Below, one piece after another: positions 7,656 through 16,077 of a DNA stretch of 61,970 nucleotides. The first letter of the stretch is position 1, and each line of letters opens with the position of its first letter. The notes under the pieces were generated by a model. The model was not told where the DNA came from and searched no databases. It saw only the letters and a program-made list of their open reading frames with translations. Source of the stretch: Actinomadura kijaniata NBRC 14229 (GTDB lineage: Bacteria; Actinomycetota; Actinomycetes; Streptosporangiales; Streptosporangiaceae); assembly GCF_001552175.1 (NCBI RefSeq), contig NZ_BCQR01000027.1, positions 1 to 61,970 of the forward strand, given 5' to 3'. Made by a program: the position numbers and the translations under genes.

Positions 7656-8837
7656 GTGGACAACGCGAACGAGGCGACCCTCCGCGCGCAGACGACCGCG
7701 CGACTGGAGAAGGCGATGGGCACCTTCGGCACGGCGGCCCTGGCCAGCATGGAGGAACAGCTCCCCTGGTTCCGGCGGATGCCGCCGGAACAGCGCTCCT
7801 GGATCGGGCTGGTCGCCCAGGCGGGCATCGCCGCGTTCGTGGAGTGGTTCAAGAACGCCGAGCAGAGCAGGCCCGCCATCGCCGCGGAGGTGTTCGGCAC
7901 CGCCCCGCGCGAGCTGATGCGGTCGATCAAGCTCAAGCACACCATCGACATGGTCCGCGTGATCATCGACGTGGTGGAGACCCGGCTGGACGAGCTGGCC
8001 GCGCCCGGCGGCGCCGCCCAGCTGCGCGAGGCGATCCTGCGCTACACCCGCGACGTGGCGTTCGGGGCCGCGCAGGTGTACGCGCAGGCCGCCGAGACCC
8101 GCGCCGCCTGGGACGCCCGGCTGGAGGCCCTGGTCGTCAACGCCGTGCTGCACGGCGAGGTCGACGACGGCATGCACTCCTGGGCGGCGGCGCTGGGGTG
8201 GACCTCCAAGCCCGTCGTCGTCATCGCCGGGTACGCCGCCGAGGACGAGGAGCCCGAGGCCAGCATCGACCAGATGCAGCTGGCCGCCCGCCGCGCCCGC
8301 GTGGACGTGCTGGCCGGGGTGCAGGGCCGCCGCGTCGTCGTGATCGTCGGCGGGGCGGAGGACCCGCTGGAGGCGGCCCGGCGGATCGCCGCCAAGTGCG
8401 GGCCCGGCCCCGTCGTGGTCGGCCCGCCCGTGGACGACCTGTACGACTCCACCGTCTCGGCCCGCGCCGCCCTCGCCGGGCTGCGCGCCGCGGCGGGCTG
8501 GCCGGACGCCCCGCGCCCGGTGCTGGCCGCGGAGCTGCTGCCCGAACGGGCCCTGGACGGCGACGAGGCCGCCCGCCGCTACCTGGTGGAGGAGGTCTAC
8601 AAACCGATGCTGGCCGCCGGGGCGCCGCTGCTGGACACCCTGGCCACCTATCTGGAGCAGGGCTCCTCGCTGGAGGCCACCGCGCGGCTGCTGTTCGTCC
8701 ACCCCAACACCGTCCGGTACCGGCTGCGGCGCGTCTCCGAGCTGACGGGCCTGTCGCCCACCGACGGTCGCAACGCGTTCACCCTCCGGATCGCCCTCGT
8801 CCTCGGACGGTTCGAGTCGAGGGGCGCGCGGGACTGA
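7656..8837 (+). CDS. fasR: PucR-family transcriptional regulator of fatty-acid synthesis (FasR-like)
   Basis: A 393-residue regulator. The N-terminal and middle parts match the GGDEF-like/RsbR-like architecture of PucR/CdaR regulators. The C-terminal helix-turn-helix is clear: LATYLEQGSSLEATARLL followed by HPNTVRYRLRRVSELTGL. The frame is open far upstream, but GTG 7656 gives MDNANEATLRAQ, a natural start. The gene immediately precedes fabD-fabH-acpP-fabF, the arrangement of FasR in Streptomyces, where it activates the fatty-acid synthase operon. Function is assigned from family and synteny. Palindromes at 7619 and 8888 are candidate sites for it. Confidence 0.85.
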   Translation: MDNANEATLRAQTTARLEKAMGTFGTAALASMEEQLPWFRRMPPEQRSWIGLVAQAGIAAFVEWFKNAEQSRPAIAAEVFGTAPRELMRSIKLKHTIDMVRVIIDVVETRLDELAAPGGAAQLREAILRYTRDVAFGAAQVYAQAAETRAAWDARLEALVVNAVLHGEVDDGMHSWAAALGWTSKPVVVIAGYAAEDEEPEASIDQMQLAARRARVDVLAGVQGRRVVVIVGGAEDPLEAARRIAAKCGPGPVVVGPPVDDLYDSTVSARAALAGLRAAAGWPDAPRPVLAAELLPERALDGDEAARRYLVEEVYKPMLAAGAPLLDTLATYLEQGSSLEATARLLFVHPNTVRYRLRRVSELTGLSPTDGRNAFTLRIALVLGRFESRGARD

Positions 8838-8887
8838 CGGCCCCGCCCGGCCGGTGGACCCACAGCACAATGTCGGCTTCGGCCGCC

Positions 8888-8904
8888 TTGTAGGGGTCGT
8901 ACAA
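8888..8904. promoter_or_regulatory. Candidate operator TTGTA-N7-TACAA upstream of fabD
   Basis: A perfect inverted repeat, TTGTAGGGGTCGTACAA, sits in the 136-bp gap between the PucR regulator and fabD. The pairing extends outward by two G-C positions after one mismatch. It is AT-rich against a very GC-rich background and lies 70 bp upstream of the fabD start. It is a plausible site for FasR or another lipid-responsive regulator. Confidence 0.45.
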
Positions 8905-8973
8905 AGCCCTCCGGCGAAACTTCGTGCCGATCGGCATCGGCAGCGGAGGGCCAGGGCGGGCAGGCTGGGTCGC

Positions 8974-9888
8974 GTGATTCTCCTCGCATCGCCCGGCCAG
9001 GGCGCCCAAACCCCCGGATTCCTGAACCCGTGGCTTGAGGTACCCGGCGTCGCCGACCGCCTCGCCTGGTGGTCCGCCGTCACCGGCCTGGACCTGGTCC
9101 GCTACGGCACCGAGGCCGACGCCGAGGAGATCCGCGACACCGCCGTGGCGCAGCCGCTGCTGGTCGCCGCCGCGCTGGCCGCCTTCGAGGCGCTGTACCC
9201 CGAGGGCCGCCCCGACGCGGTCGCCGGGCACAGCGTCGGCGAGCTCGCCGCGGCCGCGATCGCCGGGGTGCTCTCCCCCGAGGCCGCCCTGGTGCTGGTC
9301 CGCGAGCGCGGCCGCGCCATGGCCGAGGCCGCCGCCGTCACCGAGACCGGCATGACCGCCGTGCTGGGCGGCGACCCCGAGGAGGTCCTCGCCGTGATCG
9401 GCAAGCACGGCCTCACCCCCGCCAACGTCAACGGCGCGGGCCAGGTCGTGGCCGCCGGGACGACCGAGCAGCTGGCGGCGCTGGCCGACGAGCCCCCCGC
9501 CAAGGCGCGGCTGCGTCCGCTGTCGGTGGCGGGCGCGTTCCACACCGAGCACATGGCGCCCGCCGTCGCCACGCTGGAGCGCCTCGTCGCGGGCGCCCCG
9601 GTCGCCGACCCGGCGATCACGCTGCTGTCCAACCGGGACGGCGCGGCCGTCGGCAGCGGCCGCGAGTACGTGAACCGCCTGGTGTCCCAGGTCAGCTCCC
9701 CGGTGCGCTGGGACCTGTGCATGGAGACCATGCGCGGGAACGGCGTCACCGCGATCATCGAGCTGCCTCCGGCGGGCACGCTGGTGGGCTTGGCCCGCCG
9801 CGAGCTCAAGGGCGTCGAGACGCTGGCCCTCAAGGGCCCCGAGGACCTCGACAAGGCCCGCGACCTGATCAAGGCGCACACCTCATGA
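8974..9888 (+). CDS. fabD: Malonyl CoA-acyl carrier protein transacylase
   Basis: A 304-residue FabD that transfers malonyl from CoA to ACP, supplying extender units for type II fatty-acid synthesis in the cytoplasm. It shows the GQGAQ motif at residues 8-12, the nucleophile Ser87 in AGHSVGEL, a malonyl-binding Arg in VRERGRAM and catalytic His190 in VAGAFHTEHM. GTG 8974 gives the usual FabD start (MILLASPGQGAQ); the upstream frame to 8854 has no homology-like content. The stop overlaps the fabH start (ATGA). A -10-like CAGGCT at 8961-8966 lies 7 nt before the GTG, so a leaderless or near-leaderless transcript is possible. Confidence 0.96.
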   Translation: MILLASPGQGAQTPGFLNPWLEVPGVADRLAWWSAVTGLDLVRYGTEADAEEIRDTAVAQPLLVAAALAAFEALYPEGRPDAVAGHSVGELAAAAIAGVLSPEAALVLVRERGRAMAEAAAVTETGMTAVLGGDPEEVLAVIGKHGLTPANVNGAGQVVAAGTTEQLAALADEPPAKARLRPLSVAGAFHTEHMAPAVATLERLVAGAPVADPAITLLSNRDGAAVGSGREYVNRLVSQVSSPVRWDLCMETMRGNGVTAIIELPPAGTLVGLARRELKGVETLALKGPEDLDKARDLIKAHTS

Positions 9889-10859
9889 CCGGGCCCGTCA
9901 CGTTCCGCGTCCCGCCGACCGTGCCCGGCTCCCGGGTGCTGGCGTTCGGCGACTACCAGCCCGCGCGGGTCGTCACCAACGACGACCTGGCCGAGATGGT
10001 GGACACCAACGACGAGTGGATCCGCTCCCGCGTCGGCATCCGCGAGCGCCGCATCGCCGCGCCCGAGGAGACCATCGTCGACATGGCCGTCCAGGCGGGC
10101 GGGAAGGCGCTGGCCACAAGCGGTCTCACGCCCGACGACATCGACCTGGTGATCGTCGCGACGTGCTCGGCGGAGACGCCGATGCCCAACCACGCCGCCA
10201 GCGTCGCCTACCGGCTGGGGCTCAACGCGCCCGGCGCCTACGACCTCAACTCCGCCTGCTCCGGCTTCTGCTACGCGCTGTCGGCCGCCGACTCGGCGGT
10301 CCGCACCGGCGCGGCCCGCAACGTGCTGGTCATCGGCGCGGAGAAGATGTCGCAGTGGCTCGACTGGAGCGACCGGTCGACCTGCATCATCTTCGCCGAC
10401 GGCGCGGGCGCGGCGGTCGTGGCGGCCAGCGACGCGCCCGGCGTCGGCCCCGTGGTGTGGGGCAGCGCGGGCGACCAGAGCGACCGCATCATGATCAAGG
10501 GTCGTGAGTCGTTCATCCTGCAGGACGGCCAGGCGGTGTTCCGCTGGGCCACCACCGCCATCGCGCCGGTCGCCCTGGAGGCGTGCGAGCGCGCCGGGGT
10601 GGCGCCGCGGGACCTGGCCGCGATCGTTCCGCACCAGGCCAACCTGCGCATCATCGACGCGATCGCCCGCAAGATCAAGGCGCCCGACGCCGTGGTCGCG
10701 CGCGACATCGTTACCGCGGGCAACACCTCGGGCGCGTCCATCCCGATGGCGCTCGCCCGCATGATCGAGCGCGGCGAGGTCCCGTCCGGCGCCCCGGCCC
10801 TGCTGGTCGGGTTCGGAGCCGGACTGGCCTACGCTGCCCAAGTCATCCAGATCCCCTAG
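9885..10859 (+). CDS. fabH: 3-oxoacyl-ACP synthase III
   Basis: A 324-residue KAS III that condenses an acyl-CoA starter with malonyl-ACP and so sets the chain start (branched starters in many actinobacteria). The catalytic triad is visible: Cys125 in LNSACSGFCYAL, His250 in VPHQANLRIID and Asn280 in AGNTSGASIP. It lacks an obvious N-terminal extension beyond about ten residues before SRVLAFGDYQP. ATG 9885 overlaps the fabD stop (ATGA), and the next gene, acpP, follows after 54 nt. Length and motifs match the family. Confidence 0.96.
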   Translation: MTGPVTFRVPPTVPGSRVLAFGDYQPARVVTNDDLAEMVDTNDEWIRSRVGIRERRIAAPEETIVDMAVQAGGKALATSGLTPDDIDLVIVATCSAETPMPNHAASVAYRLGLNAPGAYDLNSACSGFCYALSAADSAVRTGAARNVLVIGAEKMSQWLDWSDRSTCIIFADGAGAAVVAASDAPGVGPVVWGSAGDQSDRIMIKGRESFILQDGQAVFRWATTAIAPVALEACERAGVAPRDLAAIVPHQANLRIIDAIARKIKAPDAVVARDIVTAGNTSGASIPMALARMIERGEVPSGAPALLVGFGAGLAYAAQVIQIP

Positions 10860-10913
10860 GCCGTCACCGTGCCTGAGCTCTGGACCATCCCACCGAAGGA
10901 GAACGGAAACACC

Positions 10914-11165
10914 ATGGCAGTTGCCACCGAGCAGGAGATCCTCGACGGCCTGGCCGAGATCATCGACGAGATCGTCGGCATTGACAAGTCCGAGGTCACC
11001 CCGGAGAAGAACTTCATCGACGACCTCGACATCGACTCGCTGTCGATGGTAGAGATCGCCGTGGCCGCCCAGGACAAGTTCGGTGTCGAGATCCCCGACG
11101 ACGAGCTGCGCAACCTGAAGACGGTCAAGGACGTCATCAACTTCGTCCAGAACCTGCAGAAGTAG
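10914..11165 (+). CDS. acpP: Acyl carrier protein
   Basis: An 83-residue acidic ACP that carries the growing acyl chain on a 4'-phosphopantetheine attached to Ser42 in the DSL motif (DIDSLSMVEIAVA). The rest has the normal four-helix pattern with GVEIPDDEL. ATG 10914 follows a strong GAAGGAGA site at 10895-10902, fitting the high expression expected for ACP. It sits between fabH and fabF in the standard actinobacterial order. Confidence 0.96.
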   Translation: MAVATEQEILDGLAEIIDEIVGIDKSEVTPEKNFIDDLDIDSLSMVEIAVAAQDKFGVEIPDDELRNLKTVKDVINFVQNLQK

Positions 11166-11244
11166 GTCGACCGCAGGGGCGGCGCGCCGTCGTCACGGCG
11201 ACGGCGCGCCGCGACCGCACCCCCAGTTTGCGAGGAGCACTCAG

Positions 11245-12549
11245 ATGAGCGACAAGACCACCGTCGTCGTGACCGGCCTCGGTGCCACGACACCGCTCGG
11301 CGGCGACGTGCCGTCGACCTGGTCCGCGCTGCTCGCCGGCAAGTCCGGGGTGCGCAAGCTGGACTGGGACATCCTGGACCAGATCCCGGTGAAGTTCGCC
11401 GCCCAGCTCGCGGTGGACCCCGCCGAGATCATGCCGCGCGCGCAGCTGCGCCGCCTGGACCGCAACCAGGCCATCGCGTTGATCGCCGCCCGGGAGGCGT
11501 GGACCCACGCCGGTTTCGCGCCGCCCGCCAAGAAGGGCCGGAAGGCCGCCGACGAGGAGGCGCCCGCGCCCGAGGGCGACACCGTGGACGGCGACCGCCT
11601 CGGCGTGGTCATCTCCTCCGGCATCGGCGGTCTGCACACGGCCCTCAACAGCTACGACGACTGGCGCGACAAGGGCTGGAAGCGCGTCTCGCCCTTCACC
11701 GTCCCGATGCTGATGCCGAACGGCGCCTCCGGGCACGTGGGCATCGAGTTCGGCGCGATGGCCGGTTCGCACGCCCTGGTGAGCGCGTGCGCCTCCAGCG
11801 CCGAGGCCGTCGGCTACGCCATCGACATGATCCGCGCCGGCCGGGCCGACGTGGTGATCTGCGGCGGCACCGAGTCGTGCATCCACCCGCTGCAGATGGC
11901 GTCGTTCGGCTCCATGCGCGCGATGTCCACGCGCAACGACGAGCCCGAGCGCGCCTCGCGGCCCTACGACAAGAACCGCGACGGCTTCGTGCTCGGCGAG
12001 GGCGCCGCCGTCATGATCCTGGAGTCGGAGGAGCACGCCCGCGCCCGCGGCGCGCGCATCCACGCGATCGCGGCCGGCTGCGGCTACTCCGGCGACGCCT
12101 ACGACATCGTGCTGCCCGAGCCGAGCGGGTCGGGCCAGGCCAAGGCGATGCGCCGCGCGCTCGTCGACGCCGGCCTGAAGCCGGAGGACATCGTGCACGT
12201 CAACGCGCACGCCACCTCCACCCCGGCCGGGGACATCGCCGAGCTGAACTCCATCAAGGCCGCGCTCGGCGAGGAGCAGGCCAAGAAGATCACCGTCACC
12301 GGCACCAAGTCCATGACCGGCCACCTGCTGGGCGGCGCGGGCGCGCTGGAGTCGGTGATCACGATCCTGACGCTGCGGGAGGGCCTGGTGCCGCCCACCG
12401 CCAACCTGGAGGACCTGGACGACGAGGTCGACCTGGACATCGTGCGCGGCGAGCCGCGCCGGCTGCCCGACGGCCCCCTCGCGGCCCTCAACAACTCGTT
12501 CGGCTTCGGCGGCCACAACGTCTCGGTCGCCTTCCGCCGCGCCGTCTGA
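11245..12549 (+). CDS. fabF: 3-oxoacyl-ACP synthase II
   Basis: A 434-residue KAS II elongating enzyme. The Cys-His-His triad is Cys182 in VSACASSAEAVG, His322 in VNAHATSTPAGD and His360 in MTGHLLGGAGALE. It is somewhat longer than the usual 410-420 residues because of a Lys/Glu/Pro-rich insertion at about residues 93-115 (PPAKKGRKAADEEAPAPEG), which interrupts a surface loop before the DRLGVVISSG strand. A GGAGCAC sequence precedes the ATG. It is the last gene of the fas operon and is followed by two strong terminator hairpins. Confidence 0.95.
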   Translation: MSDKTTVVVTGLGATTPLGGDVPSTWSALLAGKSGVRKLDWDILDQIPVKFAAQLAVDPAEIMPRAQLRRLDRNQAIALIAAREAWTHAGFAPPAKKGRKAADEEAPAPEGDTVDGDRLGVVISSGIGGLHTALNSYDDWRDKGWKRVSPFTVPMLMPNGASGHVGIEFGAMAGSHALVSACASSAEAVGYAIDMIRAGRADVVICGGTESCIHPLQMASFGSMRAMSTRNDEPERASRPYDKNRDGFVLGEGAAVMILESEEHARARGARIHAIAAGCGYSGDAYDIVLPEPSGSGQAKAMRRALVDAGLKPEDIVHVNAHATSTPAGDIAELNSIKAALGEEQAKKITVTGTKSMTGHLLGGAGALESVITILTLREGLVPPTANLEDLDDEVDLDIVRGEPRRLPDGPLAALNNSFGFGGHNVSVAFRRAV

Positions 12550-12577
12550 CGCACAGCACGGCGACACCCGCCACAGG

Positions 12578-12626
12578 AACGCGCGAAGGCCCGGCGACCA
12601 CCTAGGTCGCCGGGCCTTCGCGCGTT
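12578..12626 (+). terminator. Strong hairpin terminator of the fas operon
   Basis: A perfect 21-bp stem (12578-12598 with 12606-12626) with a 7-nt loop starts 28 nt after the fabF stop. There is no U-tract, as is usual in high-GC actinobacteria. It also faces the convergent DUF3145 gene and may work in both directions. Confidence 0.85.
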
Positions 12627-12634
12627 CACACGAA

Positions 12635-12666
12635 GAACCCCCACCGTCTGGAGGCGGTGGGGGTTC
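12635..12666. terminator. Second hairpin in the fabF/DUF3145 gap
   Basis: A perfect 12-bp stem (GAACCCCCACCG with CGGTGGGGGTTC) around an 8-nt loop follows the first terminator by 8 nt. Two stacked hairpins between convergent genes suggest a bidirectional terminator region. Confidence 0.7.
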
Positions 12667-12681
12667 CACGGTCAAGACGAA

Positions 12682-12800
12682 CCTCGGCCCGCACGCGAGC
12701 GCGTCCGGAGGCTGAGGCGGGGGGTCGAAGCCGAAGGCGAGACCCCCCGCGGAAGATCGCGAAGCGATGCAGCGCTCGCCCGCTTTTCGGTCGGTTCCCG
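12682..12800 (+). repeat. Intergenic hairpin element, copy B
   Basis: Copy B of the element seen at 4021-4160. It has CACGCGAG at 12692, a perfect 10-bp stem GCGGGGGGTC/GACCCCCCGC (12717-12726 with 12741-12750), the 14-nt loop GAAGCCGAAGGCGA, then TCGCGAAGCGATG at 12757 and GCGCTCGC at 12772. The stem sequence differs entirely from copy A while pairing is kept, and the loop differs at only two or three positions. An outer pair GCGAGCG/CGCTCGC can close the whole element. Confidence 0.6.
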
Positions 12801-12835
12801 AGCCCCTGGGCGAGGGGTTCGGGCCGAAAGGCCAT

Positions 12836-13330
12836 TTAAACAGCAGCGTGGAGCCAGCGGACCGGGGCGCCGTCGCCGGCGCGGCGGAACGGCTCCAGTT
12901 CGTTGTCCCACGGCGTGCCGAGCAGGCGGTCCAGCTCGATCTCCAGGGTGGTCTTGCCGACGGCGGCGTTGGCCATCGCGGCGCGCAGCCGGTCCTCGGG
13001 GACCATGATGTCGCCGTTGGCGCCGATCACGCCCATGAAGACGCCGAGCGTCGGGGTGAAGCTGTAGCGGATCCCGTCGCAGCCCGGCGTGGGGTCCTCG
13101 GTGACCTCGAAGCGCAGCAGCTTCCAGTTCCGCAGCGCGGAGGTGATGCCCGCGGCGGTGCCGGCCTTCCCCTCCCAGTGCAGTTCGGCGCGCAGCGTGC
13201 CCGGGGCGGCGGGCTGGTCGGCCCACTCTAGAGAAACGGGCACGCCGAGAACACCTGCGGCGGCCCATTCGATGTGCGGGCTCAGCGCAGGTGGCGCGGA
13301 GTGGACGTAGAAGACGCCACGTGCGGTCAC
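12836..13330 (-). CDS. DUF3145 family protein
   Basis: A 164-residue cytoplasmic protein of the actinobacteria-specific DUF3145 family, with MTARGVFYVHSAPPALSPHIEWA at the start and LLGTPWDNELEPFRRAGDG near the end. Its gene follows the fabF end of the fatty-acid synthase cluster in Streptomyces as well, here in convergent orientation. No catalytic motif is apparent and its role is unknown. GTG 13330 is the only start that preserves the conserved N terminus. Recognition is from sequence pattern and synteny. Confidence 0.88.
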   Translation of the reverse strand: MTARGVFYVHSAPPALSPHIEWAAAGVLGVPVSLEWADQPAAPGTLRAELHWEGKAGTAAGITSALRNWKLLRFEVTEDPTPGCDGIRYSFTPTLGVFMGVIGANGDIMVPEDRLRAAMANAAVGKTTLEIELDRLLGTPWDNELEPFRRAGDGAPVRWLHAAV

Positions 13331-13405
13331 CGGACCTCCTGGATCTGTACCGAGGCTCGTCTTCCCCTACGGCCTCGTCCGTCCCGAAGACGGCGTCCGC
13401 GCCCC

Positions 13406-14926
13406 TCATTCTGCATCATGGACACCGGACGCACCACCACGCGTTTGCTGTTTGCCGAACCCTTGCTCACTCCGCCGCCTTCGTCGCTGGCACTTTGTGC
13501 CAGAGATCATGGAACTTTCTGGATACTTCCGGGCCGCCGCCAGCGCAGCACCGGTGGAGACGGCCAGGGACAGGTACGCGACGTAGTCCCCGAGCCGTAC
13601 GTAGGGGGTCGGGTCGTCGGCGGGCAGCGGCACGGTCACCACGGCGGCGCCGCGCCGTCCGGTGTCCAGCCACGCCAGTCTCCGGCCGCGCGCGTCGAAC
13701 GCCGCCGACACACCCGTGAGCGCGGCCTGCACGGCGGGCCGCCCGGTCTCGGCCGCGCGCACCGCCGCGAGCGACGCGTGCTGCGGGGGCGCCCAGCTGT
13801 CCTGGAAGGTCGCGGTGGACGACTGGTAGACCAGCAGCCGCGCGCCGCGCCGCGTCGCCGCGCGGCCGAGGTCGGGGAACGCCGACTCGAAGCAGATCAG
13901 GGGGCCGACCGTGGTCCCGGCGGCGGTGAGGGTGGTCGTGCCGGTGCCGGGCACGCGGTCCTCGCCCGCCGCCCCGCTGACGCGGGTCAGCCAGCCGAAC
14001 GCCCGCCGGAACGGGACGTACTCGCCGAACGGCACCAGGCGGGTCTTGACGTAACGCGCGCGGGGACCGTCCGGTCCGATCAGCACGGCGCTCTTGGAGA
14101 TGCGGCCGGAGGCGTCGCGGGCGTCCTCGTTGACGAGCAGCTCGCCGCGCGCGGCGAGGGCGGTCAGTCGTGCGGTCACGTCGGTGCGGCTCCTGAGGTC
14201 GTGGCTGACGCTGCTCTCACCCCAGACGACGAGATCGACGGGCGGAAGGTTTCCGGTGATTCGTTCGCCTTCGGCAAGACGGGCGGCCGGATCGCGGATG
14301 ACACCGGGCTGGACGAGAGCGACGCGGAGGGCGCGTTCGGGTTCGGCGTCCCGCGTCGCGGAGACGAGGGGCCCGGCGGCGACGATCGCGGCGGCCAGCG
14401 CGTAGCGGCGTCTGGCGGACAGGACCAGCACCACGGCGACGTTCACGGCGACCAGCGCGAACGACACCAGCCACACCCCGCCGAGCGCCGCCAGCCCGAG
14501 CACCGGCGGGTACGCCCACTGGCTCGCGCCGAGCAGCGCCCACGGCCCGCCGAGCCGCGGCCAGGAACGGAGGAGTTCGATGACGACCCAGATGCTGGGG
14601 AGCACGGCGAGCGCGGCCAGGGGCCGTTCGGGGACGAGCCACCGCACGGCCGCGCCCCACGCCGCCCACGGCGCGCCGAACACCAGCGCCACCAGCAGCA
14701 GGCCGGGGCCGATGTTCGGCAGCGTCCAGTACAGGGCGGCGAGCAGGTACCCGGCTCCGAACCACCAGCCCCGCACGGCGGCCTCGCGGACGCTCGCGGC
14801 GGCGCGGATCACGCGGATTCCCGGCACCAGCGCCACCCATGCCAGCCAGCCGAGTCCGGGCGCGGGAAAGGCGAGCAGCGGCAGCGCACCGGCCACGGCC
14901 GCCACGATCCGAGCACGCGCGATCAC
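13406..14926 (-). CDS. lnt: Apolipoprotein N-acyltransferase
   Basis: A 506-residue membrane enzyme that N-acylates the diacylglyceryl-cysteine of mature lipoproteins. Residues 1-190 form about six hydrophobic segments. A nitrilase-like periplasmic domain follows with the Glu-Lys-Cys triad: Glu237 in WGESSVS, Lys294 in YVKTRLVPFGEYVPFR and Cys345 in PLICFESAFPD. A final hydrophobic segment lies near 440-460. The last 40 residues are a basic, low-complexity tail (KCQRRRRRSEQ), unlike the usual ending. GTG 14926 has GGGAGA directly abutting it, so the exact start is uncertain; an internal start a few codons downstream is possible. Confidence 0.9.
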   Translation of the reverse strand: MIARARIVAAVAGALPLLAFPAPGLGWLAWVALVPGIRVIRAAASVREAAVRGWWFGAGYLLAALYWTLPNIGPGLLLVALVFGAPWAAWGAAVRWLVPERPLAALAVLPSIWVVIELLRSWPRLGGPWALLGASQWAYPPVLGLAALGGVWLVSFALVAVNVAVVLVLSARRRYALAAAIVAAGPLVSATRDAEPERALRVALVQPGVIRDPAARLAEGERITGNLPPVDLVVWGESSVSHDLRSRTDVTARLTALAARGELLVNEDARDASGRISKSAVLIGPDGPRARYVKTRLVPFGEYVPFRRAFGWLTRVSGAAGEDRVPGTGTTTLTAAGTTVGPLICFESAFPDLGRAATRRGARLLVYQSSTATFQDSWAPPQHASLAAVRAAETGRPAVQAALTGVSAAFDARGRRLAWLDTGRRGAAVVTVPLPADDPTPYVRLGDYVAYLSLAVSTGAALAAARKYPESSMISGTKCQRRRRRSEQGFGKQQTRGGASGVHDAE

Positions 14927-15097
14927 TCTCCCAGTAACGCACCGGGCGCGGCCCGGTCGCCACTGTTTCCCCGTCTCATCCCTCTTTAACCATCAGTTCT
15001 TGAGAACAACCCGGACGCGATGCGGTAACCGTCCGCGACGGTCCGTGACCGGAGCGCCTAGGGTCCTGTTCAGCGGGGGGCCTCGGGAGGAGACTTC

Positions 15098-15637
15098 GTG
15101 GCCCTGGAGGGACAGGACGACATCGCCCGTCTGGTGGCGCGGGCGCGCGACGGCGACGGCGCGGCCTGGGACCGCCTGGTGGAGCGGCACAGCGCCATGC
15201 TGTGGTCGATCGCGCGTGCGCACGGGCTGAACGAGGCCGACGCCGGTGACGTCGTGCAGACCGCGTGGCTTCGGCTGGTGGAACGGCTCGACCGCGTCGA
15301 GGACGCGGCGGCGGTCGGCGGATGGCTGTCGACCACGGCGCGCCGCGAGAGCCTGCGCGCGGCCCGCCGCCGCACGCGGGAACGGCCCGACGACCCGGGC
15401 GACCCGCCCGTCCCCGACCACCAGCGGCCCGAACGGGTGGTGCTGGCCCGGGACCGCCTCGACCGGGTCGCGCTCGCGCTCCAGGAGCTGCCGCGCCGCT
15501 GCCAGGTGCTGCTGCGGCTGCTGGCGACCGCGCCGAGCTACGCCGACCTCGCCGACCTCCTCGACATGCCGGTCGGCAGCATCGGCCCGACCCGGGCCCG
15601 CTGCCTGGCCGCCCTGAACCGGAGGCTCGAACAGTGA
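15098..15637 (+). CDS. ECF-like RNA polymerase sigma factor
   Basis: A 179-residue sigma-70 family factor. Region 2 (about 18-85) contains WDRLVERHSAMLWSIAR and EADAGDVVQTAWLRLVERLD. Region 4 (about 120-175) has ALQELPRRCQVLLRLL followed by the recognition part ADLLDMPVGSIGPTRARCLA. GTG 15098 follows GGGAGGAGA at 15085-15092. It is coupled to the next gene by a GTGA overlap and forms one operon with the TPR-CHAT protein, a recurrent actinobacterial arrangement. No anti-sigma factor is present, so control may run through its two partners (inference). A -10-like TAGGGT lies at 15059-15064. Confidence 0.9.
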   Translation: MALEGQDDIARLVARARDGDGAAWDRLVERHSAMLWSIARAHGLNEADAGDVVQTAWLRLVERLDRVEDAAAVGGWLSTTARRESLRAARRRTRERPDDPGDPPVPDHQRPERVVLARDRLDRVALALQELPRRCQVLLRLLATAPSYADLADLLDMPVGSIGPTRARCLAALNRRLEQ

Positions 15638-16077
15638 ACGACGACGACCTGACGGCCCGCGTCCGCGCCGCGTTCGACGCCCTGGACCCGGTGCCGCCGC
15701 ACGTGACGGCGGCGGCGCGCGCCGCGCTGGCGTCCCGCGTCCCGGGCGCGGTCCTGGCGGAGCTGACGATGGAGCCGCGCTACTCCACGGCGGCGCTGCG
15801 GGGCACGGCGCGGCGGCTGACGTTCACCGGGACGGACGCGGTCATCGAGATCGAGGTGACGCGGCTGGACCACGGCCATGAGATCACCGGCCGGGTCACG
15901 CCGTCGACGCCCGCGCGGGCGCGGCTGCGGCACCTGCGGCGGGGGCCGACGGAGTGGACGACCGACGTCGATCCGGCGGGACAGTTCGCGTTCCCGGCCG
16001 TGCCGGACGGGTTGGTGAGCCTGGTGTTCGACCTGCCGGACACGGCGTCGATCGTGACGAGCTGGGTGCGCCTTTGA
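15634..16077 (+). CDS. Small protein linking sigma factor and CHAT protein
   Basis: A 147-residue soluble protein. The N-terminal helix region reads DDLTARVRAAFDALDPVPPHVTAAARAAL. Strand-rich stretches follow, including AVIEIEVTRLDHGHEITGRV and WTTDVDPAGQFAFPAVPDGLVSL, the latter like a small beta-sandwich (carboxypeptidase-regulatory-like) ending. Similar proteins recur between sigma factors and CHAT proteins in actinobacteria; a regulatory partner role is inferred from that context. GTG 15634 overlaps the sigma factor stop (GTGA), and its own stop overlaps the next start. No catalytic motif seen. Confidence 0.8.
   Translation: MNDDDLTARVRAAFDALDPVPPHVTAAARAALASRVPGAVLAELTMEPRYSTAALRGTARRLTFTGTDAVIEIEVTRLDHGHEITGRVTPSTPARARLRHLRRGPTEWTTDVDPAGQFAFPAVPDGLVSLVFDLPDTASIVTSWVRL

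Noticed and set aside
14996..15007. GTTCT-TG-AGAAC as an SOS (LexA) box before the sigma factor
   Set aside because: The actinobacterial SOS box is GAAC-N4-GTTC; here the half-sites have the opposite orientation.
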